DNA of 64,000 nucleotides from CAJBVG01 sp943371425. Its GTDB lineage: Bacteria; Bacteroidota; Bacteroidia; Sphingobacteriales; Sphingobacteriaceae. The stretch spans positions 124,001-188,000 of the forward strand of contig CALRUR010000004.1 in assembly GCA_943371425.1 (NCBI GenBank), given 5' to 3'. Of this stretch, positions 34,924 through 41,026 are shown piece after piece. Each line of letters begins with the position of its first letter. The first letter of the stretch is position 1. The notes beneath the pieces are model-generated. The model was not told the origin of the DNA and made no database searches. It saw only the letters and a program-made list of their open reading frames with translations. The position numbers and the translations under genes were made by a program.

Positions 34924-36817
34924 CGTATTCTGTAACTGCTCGTTTAATCGCATTAGCATCATACCCACACTCTGCCCATAGTTCTGCTTGTTCACCGTGT
35001 TCTATGTACTCATCTGGTATGCCTAATCTTTTTACTTGCGCACTGTAGTTATGGTCTGCCATAAATTCTAAGATTGCAGAACCTACGCCACCTTGTATAC
35101 AACCATCCTCCACTGTAATTACTTTTTTATATTTAGTAAATACTTCGTGCAACATTGCTTCATCTAATGGCTTCGCAAAACGCAAATCATAATGAGCAGG
35201 ATTTATTCCATCTTTTCTAAGTTCTTGGCAAGCTTCAATTGCGAAGTTTCCTACATGTCCAAAGGTTAAAATGGCTACTTCTTCTCCATCACAAATTTTT
35301 CTGCCTTTACCTATTACTAATTTTTCAAATGGTGTTTTCCAGTTTACCATTACTCCGTTTCCTCTTGGGTAACGTATCGTAAAGGGTCCTGCATTATCTA
35401 TACTTGCGGTGTACATTAAATTCCTAAGTTCTTGCTCGTTCATAGGAGCCGAAACCACCATGTGTGGTATGCAACGCATGTAAGCAATATCATAAGCACC
35501 GTGGTGTGTTGGCCCGTCGGCACCTGCTAAACCAGCCCTATCTAAACAGAAAACTACATTCAGTTTTTGCAAGGCTACATCATGTATTACTTGGTCATAT
35601 GCTCTTTGCATAAACGATGAGTAGATGTTACAAAAAGGCACCAAACCTTGTGTGGCTAATCCTGCCGAAAATGTTACCGCATGTTGCTCAGCTATACCCA
35701 CATCAAAAGCTCTATCGGGCATTGCTTTCATCATTATGTTTAATGAGCATCCACTTGGCATAGCCGGCGTAATTCCCATTATTTTATCATTCCCTTCTGC
35801 AAGTTCTACCATTGTATTCCCAAATACGTCTTGGTATTTAGGGGGTTGTGGACCGTTATTTGCAGGTTTTTTTATTTCACCAGTAATTTTATCGAACAAA
35901 CCTGGAGCATGCCATTTAGTTTGGTCTTTTTCTGCTAGTTCATATCCTTTACCTTTTACCGTAAGGCAGTGTAATATTTTGGGCCCGGGTATGTCTTTTA
36001 AATCATTTAATACTTTTACTAAATGGTTGATGTCATGCCCATCCACAGGTCCAAAATACCTAAACTTAAGTGCTTCAAATAAATTGGATTTTTTGAGCAA
36101 TGTACCCTTTATTCCTTTTTCAATTTTCTTAACTATGTCTTGAGCATTTGGTCCAAAACGACTGATGCCGCCTAACACCTTCCAAATGTCCTCGCGAACC
36201 TTGTTATAAGTATGAGAAGTGGTAATGTCTGTTAAATATTCTTTCAAAGCCCCTACATTAGGGTCTATCGACATGCAGTTATCATTTAAAATAACCAATA
36301 GATTTGCATTTTCTACTCCACCATGGTTCAATGCTTCAAATGCCAAACCTGCTGTCATGGCCCCATCACCTATTACAGCTATGTGCTGTCTATTAGGTTC
36401 GTTTTTATATTTTGATGCTACTGCCATGCCCAAGGCTGCAGAAATAGAGGTAGACGAATGGCCTACTCCAAATGTATCGTATTCGCTTTCCGAACGTTTC
36501 GGGAACCCACTAATTCCTTTGTAAACTCTGTTGGTATGAAATTGATCTTTTCTGCCAGTTAATATTTTGTGGCCATATGCTTGATGGCCAACATCCCAAA
36601 CCAATTGATCGTCGGGTGTATTAAATACGTAATGCAAGGCAACACTGAGTTCAACAACACCTAAACTAGCCCCAAAATGGCCTCCATTAACCGATACCAT
36701 GTCAATAATATACTGACGTAGTTCATCGGCTACTTGTGGTAATTGGCTTTCAGTCAGTTTCCTTAAATCTGCCGGAAGGTTAATGTTTTGTAGGAGTTCG
36801 CCTTGTATTGGATCCAT
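34892..36817 (-). CDS. dxs: 1-deoxy-D-xylulose-5-phosphate synthase (DXS)
   Basis: Thiamine-diphosphate enzyme that condenses pyruvate and glyceraldehyde 3-phosphate to DXP, the entry to the MEP isoprenoid pathway. The 641 aa protein has VWDVGHQAYGHK and the ThDP/Mg motif IGDGAMTAGLAFEALNH...ILNDN (about 150-185), the transketolase central domain with AEQHAVTFSAGLA (Glu for ThDP activation) and DRAGLAGADGPTHHG, and the C-terminal domain. It is complete. Its last ten codons and stop fall within an 8-bp repeat array (34892-34923), so the C terminus (RISELIN) is probably not conserved. It is divergent from scpA and convergent with the RemB/Wzi-like gene, with only 11 bases between. Confidence 0.97.
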   Translation of the reverse strand: MDPIQGELLQNINLPADLRKLTESQLPQVADELRQYIIDMVSVNGGHFGASLGVVELSVALHYVFNTPDDQLVWDVGHQAYGHKILTGRKDQFHTNRVYKGISGFPKRSESEYDTFGVGHSSTSISAALGMAVASKYKNEPNRQHIAVIGDGAMTAGLAFEALNHGGVENANLLVILNDNCMSIDPNVGALKEYLTDITTSHTYNKVREDIWKVLGGISRFGPNAQDIVKKIEKGIKGTLLKKSNLFEALKFRYFGPVDGHDINHLVKVLNDLKDIPGPKILHCLTVKGKGYELAEKDQTKWHAPGLFDKITGEIKKPANNGPQPPKYQDVFGNTMVELAEGNDKIMGITPAMPSGCSLNIMMKAMPDRAFDVGIAEQHAVTFSAGLATQGLVPFCNIYSSFMQRAYDQVIHDVALQKLNVVFCLDRAGLAGADGPTHHGAYDIAYMRCIPHMVVSAPMNEQELRNLMYTASIDNAGPFTIRYPRGNGVMVNWKTPFEKLVIGKGRKICDGEEVAILTFGHVGNFAIEACQELRKDGINPAHYDLRFAKPLDEAMLHEVFTKYKKVITVEDGCIQGGVGSAILEFMADHNYSAQVKRLGIPDEYIEHGEQAELWAECGYDANAIKRAVTEYASLRISELIN

Positions 36818-36834
36818 TATATTGGGTTAAATGA

Positions 36835-36842
36835 CAAATATA
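36835..36842 (-). promoter_or_regulatory. Promoter -7 element for dxs (TATATTTG on the minus strand)
   Basis: On the minus strand TATATTTG matches TAnnTTTG exactly and ends 17 bases before the dxs ATG (36817). There is no Shine-Dalgarno between. The period-8 array starts 8 bases further upstream (36851), so any -33 element would fall inside the array. Confidence 0.5.
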
Positions 36843-36850
36843 ACAAAAAG

Positions 36851-36931
36851 ACTGCTTCAATGTTTCAAAATGTCGAAATGTCGAAGGGTCGAATTGTCGA
36901 AGTTTTGAAATGTCGAAAAATCGAAGTTGCG
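36851..36931. repeat. Period-8 array (TCGAANNN), left arm, between dxs and scpA
   Basis: Ten near-contiguous units: ACTGCTTC, AATGTTTC, AAAATGTCG (9 bp), AAATGTCG, AAGGGTCG, AATTGTCG, AAGTTTTG, AAATGTCG, AAAAATCG, AAGTTGCG. TCG and AA hold their phase while the three bases between vary. Bases 36873-36905 (33 bp) are the perfect reverse complement of 37004-37036 in the facing arm, so the region can form a long hairpin or cruciform around a 98-base spacer. Confidence 0.85.
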
Positions 36932-36999
36932 AGCGTGATACAAGCTCAAGTTCTTGGTATTTTAGTTTTCTACCCCTATACCCTACTACCATTCTATCT

Positions 37000-37047
37000 T
37001 TCGAAACTTCGACAATTCGACCCTTCGACATTTCGAAACTTCGATAT
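37000..37047. repeat. Period-8 array (TTCGANNN), right arm facing 36851-36931
   Basis: Six exact-phase units: TTCGAAAC, TTCGACAA, TTCGACCC, TTCGACAT, TTCGAAAC, TTCGATAT. It is the inverted counterpart of the left arm, with a 33-bp perfect complement (37004-37036 against 36873-36905). The array ends five bases before the scpA promoter element TATCTTTG, so it occupies the place of the -33 region. Confidence 0.85.
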
Positions 37048-37052
37048 TTTCT

Positions 37053-37060
37053 TATCTTTG
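37053..37060 (+). promoter_or_regulatory. Promoter -7 element (TATCTTTG) four bases before scpA ATG
   Basis: Exact TAnnTTTG match separated from ATG 37065 by only AAAG. In Bacteroidota promoters transcription begins about 4-6 bases after this box, so the scpA transcript is predicted to be leaderless. No TTG lies 17-23 bases upstream; that position is inside the TTCGANNN array. Confidence 0.6.
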
Positions 37061-37064
37061 AAAG

Positions 37065-37844
37065 ATGAATTGGCAAGAAAAGTTCGAAATTCGTTTACCT
37101 CAGTTTGAAGGCCCCTTCGATTTGTTATTGTTTTTTATAGAACGTGACGAGTTGGATATTTATGATATTCCGATTGCGAAAATTACAAAAGATTTCTTGA
37201 CGTATATTGAACAAATGACGGCGCTAAATATTGAACTCGCATCGGAGTTTATATTGGTAGCTGCTCGTTTAATGCAAATTAAAGCTCGCATGTTGCTTCC
37301 TCGCCCTATTGTTGACGACGAAGGGAATGAAGTGGATCCGAGAAAAGATTTAGTACAGAAATTATTAGAATATAAAAAGTTCAAAGAAGCATCTGCCGAA
37401 ATGGAAGTGATGCTCGATGAACGTGCAAAAAGATTTTCTCGTGGTAATATTGCAAACGATTTAATTGCAGTGCGTGAAAGTGCAACACAAGAAGATGAGC
37501 TACAGACTTTAGATTTATATAAGTTACTTACAGTTTATCAAAAAGTATTAAACAGATACGTCAACAAACCCGAAGAAGTTAGGCATACAGTTATTCAGTA
37601 CCCATATACGATTGAAGATCAAAAGAAACATTTGTCGGATTTATTATTAACAAATGAAAGAATTGACTTTGAGACCGTAATGCTTAATAGTAAAGATCGT
37701 GTGCAAGTGGTGTATTCGTTTTTAGCAATATTAGAAATGTTGCAACAGCAAATGATTAAGATACAAGTAGGCTTAGGATATAATAATTTCTGGATCAGTA
37801 CAAGAGCCGAAGAGGTTATATACGAACCAGAGGAGGATAATTAG
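37065..37844 (+). CDS. scpA: Segregation and condensation protein A (ScpA)
   Basis: Kleisin subunit that bridges SMC heads in the chromosome-condensing SMC-ScpAB complex. The 259 aa protein shows the family N terminus LPQFEGPFDLLLFFIERDELDIYDIPI (read in pieces: LPQFEGPFDLLL, DIYDIPIAKIT), a central AARLMQIKARMLLP helix and a C-terminal winged-helix region (LAILEMLQQQMIKIQ) that contacts SMC. The start follows a TATCTTTG box by four bases. The stop TAG (37842-37844) lies within a short period-8 array. scpB is not in the window. Confidence 0.93.
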   Translation: MNWQEKFEIRLPQFEGPFDLLLFFIERDELDIYDIPIAKITKDFLTYIEQMTALNIELASEFILVAARLMQIKARMLLPRPIVDDEGNEVDPRKDLVQKLLEYKKFKEASAEMEVMLDERAKRFSRGNIANDLIAVRESATQEDELQTLDLYKLLTVYQKVLNRYVNKPEEVRHTVIQYPYTIEDQKKHLSDLLLTNERIDFETVMLNSKDRVQVVYSFLAILEMLQQQMIKIQVGLGYNNFWISTRAEEVIYEPEEDN

Positions 37845-37853
37845 CTAATTAGC
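37838..37853. repeat. Period-8 short array (TAATTAGC x2) across the scpA stop codon
   Basis: Two exact copies of TAATTAGC followed by TAG; the first copy contains the scpA stop TAG at 37842-37844. The unit CTAATTAG resembles the dxs-end array. Short enough to be chance on its own, but it fits the pattern of arrays beginning at gene 3' ends. Confidence 0.4.
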
Positions 37854-37864
37854 TAGTGGAGCAA

Positions 37865-38974
37865 ATGCGTAAGATAAAATCAACAATTATTAATGGGCAG
37901 GAGATAGTACGCAACGGAGTATTAATACTTAATGAGGAAGGTGTAACCATCGATGTAATTCCGGAACACAAAATAGACTTTACAGATTACGAAGTGTTTG
38001 ACGGGTATTTAGTACCTGGTTTTGTGAACACCCATTGCCATTTAGAACTTTCGCATTTAAGAAATAAAATAGATACACATACAGGTTTAGTAGATTTTGT
38101 AATTGCTGTTCAGCAATATAGGAATACAGATATTTCTGAAGTAGAGTCGGCAATGCGTATGGCCGAAAATGAAATGATAAAAAACGGAATCGTAGCAGTA
38201 GGCGACATTTCTAATACTTCTCATTCATTCAACTTAAAAAAAGAAAATAATATTTATTACCATACCTTCTTGGAGGCACTGGGTTTTACAAGTACTCGAT
38301 CAGAGGTAGTAATAGCCCAAATGTTAGAATTAAAAAAACAATGCACAGAATTAGGATTGAATGCGAGTGTAAGTCCGCATGCTCCATATTCAGTTTCTCG
38401 AAAACTTTTTCAGCAATTATCATTATTAAATGAAAAAGTATACACTTTACATCACTTAGAGTCGCTAGAAGAAATAATGTTTTTGAAGGAAAAAGTGGGA
38501 GAGTTTCTTAAGCTTTATAATTTTTTCAATATTAATATTGATGAGTTTTTCCCCGACGAAAAATCGGCTACGAAATACTGGCTGGAAAATTTTAATATTG
38601 AAAAATTAATATTGGTACATAATACTTTTCTGTCTGAAGATGCTTATAAACTCATTTCAGAAAAAATTAAAAATGTGTATTGGTGTTTATGCCCCAATGC
38701 AAATATGTTTATTGAGAATAGACTTCCCAATATTCCATCCTTAATAAAAAAAGGAGCGAAAATTTGTATAGGTACAGATAGTTTAGCGTCTAACCATCAA
38801 TTAAATATTTTGGACGAATTACAAACCATAAAGAAACATTATCCAGAAATTCCAACCGAATATTTACTGCAATGTGCTAGTATAAACGGTGCCGAAGCAT
38901 TGGGGATAGAGCAGCAGTTTGGCAAATTTCATGTAGGTAAGCGGAATGCATTGTTGAGGATTGGGTTATTTTGA
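37865..38974 (+). CDS. Amidohydrolase-superfamily deaminase/hydrolase (SsnA/MtaD/AtzA-like)
   Basis: Metal-dependent hydrolase of about 369 aa (from ATG 37865; an in-frame GTG at 37856 would add three residues). The metal-binding HxH is in VNTHCHLELSH (about residues 57-67). Later ligands are in SPHAPYSV, LHHLESLEE, LVHNTFLS and the catalytic Asp in IGTDSLASNHQL (about 300-311). A beta-sandwich is formed by both ends (GYLVPG; GKFHVGKRNALL). Family members deaminate 5'-methylthioadenosine, guanine or aminofutalosine; I cannot choose. It sits 20 bases after scpA, probably co-transcribed. Its TGA (38972-38974) lies in the first unit of the second period-8 array. Confidence 0.85.
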   Translation: MRKIKSTIINGQEIVRNGVLILNEEGVTIDVIPEHKIDFTDYEVFDGYLVPGFVNTHCHLELSHLRNKIDTHTGLVDFVIAVQQYRNTDISEVESAMRMAENEMIKNGIVAVGDISNTSHSFNLKKENNIYYHTFLEALGFTSTRSEVVIAQMLELKKQCTELGLNASVSPHAPYSVSRKLFQQLSLLNEKVYTLHHLESLEEIMFLKEKVGEFLKLYNFFNINIDEFFPDEKSATKYWLENFNIEKLILVHNTFLSEDAYKLISEKIKNVYWCLCPNANMFIENRLPNIPSLIKKGAKICIGTDSLASNHQLNILDELQTIKKHYPEIPTEYLLQCASINGAEALGIEQQFGKFHVGKRNALLRIGLF

Positions 38975-39034
38975 AAATCCGAAAACCCGAAAGACAGAAA
39001 GGCCGAAAACCCGATAGACCGAAAATCCGAATTC
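38971..39034. repeat. Period-8 array (CCGAAANN), left arm, between the amidohydrolase gene and rlmN
   Basis: Eight contiguous 8-mers: TTGAAAAT (with the upstream gene's TGA stop), CCGAAAAC, CCGAAAGA, CAGAAAGG, CCGAAAAC, CCGATAGA, CCGAAAAT, CCGAATTC. It has the same period and layout as the array at 36851 but a different unit. The opposite arm is 39091-39162; the spacer is 56 bases of ordinary AT-rich sequence. Confidence 0.85.
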
Positions 39035-39090
39035 AGTAATTAGATATAAAGTGTTTAATCATGCAGATTATATTTAACACATTTTCAACT

Positions 39091-39162
39091 TTTCGACCAT
39101 TCTACATTTCGGCCTCTCGGATTTTCGGTCTCTCGGGTTTTCGGTTTCTCGGCCTTTCGGAT
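39091..39162. repeat. Period-8 array (TTTCGGNN), right arm, before rlmN
   Basis: Nine contiguous 8-mers: TTTCGACC, ATTCTACA, TTTCGGCC, TCTCGGAT, TTTCGGTC, TCTCGGGT, TTTCGGTT, TCTCGGCC, TTTCGGAT. Consensus is the reverse complement of the left arm's CCGAAANN. Runs of three units pair with few mismatches, so the hairpin is imperfect. The array stops seven bases before the rlmN promoter box. Confidence 0.85.
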
Positions 39163-39169
39163 AATTTGG

Positions 39170-39177
39170 TATCTTTG
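39170..39177 (+). promoter_or_regulatory. Promoter -7 element (TATCTTTG) four bases before rlmN
   Basis: Identical TATCTTTG box to the one before scpA, separated from GTG 39182 by CCTA. This predicts a leaderless rlmN mRNA. The expected -33 region lies in the TTTCGGNN array and has no TTG. Confidence 0.6.
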
Positions 39178-39181
39178 CCTA

Positions 39182-40222
39182 GTGGAAAACAAAAAAGACA
39201 TACGAGCACTTAATTTAGATCAACTCAAAGAAGAATTTGCAGCTTTGGGGGAGAAGTCGTTTCGTGCAAAGCAAGTGTATGAATGGTTGTGGATGAAATC
39301 TGCTACAGATTTCGAGGAAATGACCAATCTTTCTAAAGATTTGAGAAAATTTCTTTCAGAAAATTTCAGTATTAATGCGGTGAGCGTAATGAAATCGCAG
39401 AAGAGTAATGATGGAACTGTAAAAAATGCATTTAAATTATACGATGATAACATCGTTGAAGGCGTATTAATTCCAACCTTGGAGAGAATGACAGCCTGTG
39501 TTTCATCGCAAGTAGGCTGCAGTTTAACTTGTAAGTTTTGCGCTACGGGATACATGGATCGTAAGCGAAATTTAAATGCCGATGAAATTTATGACCAAGT
39601 GGTATTAATAGATAAACAAGCCAAAGAAAACTTCAATATACCTTTAACAAATATTGTGTACATGGGTATGGGTGAACCATTACTTAATTATGCAAACGTA
39701 TTGAAATCTATAGACCGTATTACTGCTGAAGACGGGTTAAACATGTCGTATAAACGAATCACAGTTTCTACGGCAGGCATTGCAAAAATGATTAAGAAAT
39801 TGGGCGATGATGAGGTGAAATTTAATTTAGCCATTTCATTACATGCTGCCAACGATGTGAAGCGTAATGAAATTATGCCCATAAATGAAAGTAATTCATT
39901 AGAAGCTTTAGCAGATGCGCTTAAATATTATTACGAAAAAACTCAAAACCCGGTAACATTTGAATACATCATTTTTAATAATTTTAATGATGGAATAGAA
40001 GATGCAAGAGAATTAGTTAAATTCTGTAAAAACATTCCTTGCAAGGTTAATATTATTGAATACAACCCAATTTCTTTTGCAGATTTTCTGAATGCCGAAG
40101 ATGATAAAGTGGAAGCTTTTGCGAAGCATTTGCAAAAACACTATGTAATTACAAATATCAGAAGAAGCAGGGGTAAAGATATTGATGCAGCATGTGGGCA
40201 GCTCGCCATTAAAGAAAAATAA
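39182..40222 (+). CDS. rlmN: 23S rRNA (adenine(2503)-C(2))-methyltransferase RlmN
   Basis: Radical-SAM enzyme that methylates C2 of A2503 in 23S rRNA and A37 of some tRNAs. The 346 aa protein carries the CxxxCxxC iron-sulfur cluster motif in CSLTCKFCATG (about 117-127), the MGMGEPLLN segment, the SLHAANDVKRNEIMP stretch and the second methyl-carrying Cys in DIDAACGQL near the C terminus. The start is GTG 39182, chosen because it directly follows the promoter box and gives the family's normal N terminus. Confidence 0.96.
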   Translation: MENKKDIRALNLDQLKEEFAALGEKSFRAKQVYEWLWMKSATDFEEMTNLSKDLRKFLSENFSINAVSVMKSQKSNDGTVKNAFKLYDDNIVEGVLIPTLERMTACVSSQVGCSLTCKFCATGYMDRKRNLNADEIYDQVVLIDKQAKENFNIPLTNIVYMGMGEPLLNYANVLKSIDRITAEDGLNMSYKRITVSTAGIAKMIKKLGDDEVKFNLAISLHAANDVKRNEIMPINESNSLEALADALKYYYEKTQNPVTFEYIIFNNFNDGIEDARELVKFCKNIPCKVNIIEYNPISFADFLNAEDDKVEAFAKHLQKHYVITNIRRSRGKDIDAACGQLAIKEK

Positions 40223-40235
40223 TTTCAAATACAAC

Positions 40236-40265
40236 TTGACATTTTTTTTATTGCGCCGACATTTG
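40236..40265 (+). promoter_or_regulatory. Promoter for comF: TTG-N19-GACATTTG
   Basis: TTG at 40236-40238 and GACATTTG at 40258-40265 have the 19-base spacing of the Flavobacterium-type promoter (TTG-N17-23-TAnnTTTG). The -7 box differs only at its first base. Four bases (TAAA) separate it from ATG 40270, again implying a leaderless transcript. Confidence 0.5.
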
Positions 40266-40269
40266 TAAA

Positions 40270-40968
40270 ATGTTGAAAGTAATAATTACCTATCTAAAAG
40301 ATTTTTTCAATTTATTTTATCCAAGTATATGTTGTGCATGTGGCAACCACCTGTATGAAGGGGAAGAGTGCATTTGTATAGCCTGCAGAATGTCTATGCC
40401 TTATACAAACGATGAACATATTAGAAGAAACAATACTTTTAAAGTATTTGAAGGAAGGGTAAGGCTAGAGGCGGCATCCTCTTTGTTTTATTTTAAGAAA
40501 AAAAGTAGAGTGCAAAATGTTCTTCATTATCTAAAATATAAAAACCATGAAGAGTTAGGTCTAGTATTGGGTTCCATGCATGCAGAACAATTAAGTAAAT
40601 CGGAATTGTTTAAAGAAGTAGACTTAGTAATTCCTGTACCATTGCACCCTAATAAATTTAAAAAGAGAGGGTACAATCAAGCAGCCTTGTTGGCAAAAGG
40701 ATATTCGGAAGTATTAGATGCAGCGATAGACGAAGTATCCTTAATTAGGATAGAAGATACAAGTACGCAAACTCGTAAAAGTAGATACGAGCGATATGAG
40801 AACATGAATCTTGTGTTTAAATGTATTGATGAAAAGAAAATTAAAGATAAATATATTTTATTGATAGACGATGTAATAACTACTGGCTCAACTTTAGAAT
40901 CTTGTAGTAATGAATTATTAAAGGCAGGATGCAAAAAAGTTTACATAGCAAGTGTAGCCATTGCATAA
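40270..40968 (+). CDS. comF: ComF-family phosphoribosyltransferase-like protein
   Basis: A 232 aa ComF-type protein, related to the Gram-positive competence factor and GntX. An N-terminal four-Cys zinc motif is visible (CCACGNHLYEGEECICIAC, about 18-36), followed by a phosphoribosyltransferase domain with VPLHPNKFKKRGYNQA and the PRPP-binding loop LLIDDVITTGSTLESC (about 198-213). In natural competence it helps DNA uptake or recombination; the biochemical role is unresolved. It is followed at once by a strong bidirectional terminator. Confidence 0.9.
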   Translation: MLKVIITYLKDFFNLFYPSICCACGNHLYEGEECICIACRMSMPYTNDEHIRRNNTFKVFEGRVRLEAASSLFYFKKKSRVQNVLHYLKYKNHEELGLVLGSMHAEQLSKSELFKEVDLVIPVPLHPNKFKKRGYNQAALLAKGYSEVLDAAIDEVSLIRIEDTSTQTRKSRYERYENMNLVFKCIDEKKIKDKYILLIDDVITTGSTLESCSNELLKAGCKKVYIASVAIA

Positions 40969-41008
40969 AAAAAGGGCTCCCTCGAAATTTCGAGGGAGCC
41001 CTTTTTTT
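40967..41008. terminator. Strong bidirectional intrinsic terminator between comF and the T9SS adhesin gene
   Basis: Perfect palindromic hairpin AGGGCTCCCTCGAAA / TTTCGAGGGAGCCCT flanked by a run of A on the left and T on the right. Thus each strand reads a GC-rich stem followed by a U tract. It ends comF on the plus strand and the 41027-45256 gene on the minus strand. Confidence 0.92.
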
Positions 41009-41026
41009 AATTTTATCAAAAAAGAA

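Noticed and set aside
36803..37108. Open frames of about 100 codons on both strands across the dxs/scpA gap
   Set aside because: They are translations of the period-8 arrays, cross both promoters and overlap gene starts; a period of 8 also gives no stable protein repeat register.
36851..39162. CRISPR array interpretation of the short repeats
   Set aside because: Units are only 8 bp with no spacers between them, and no cas genes occur nearby.
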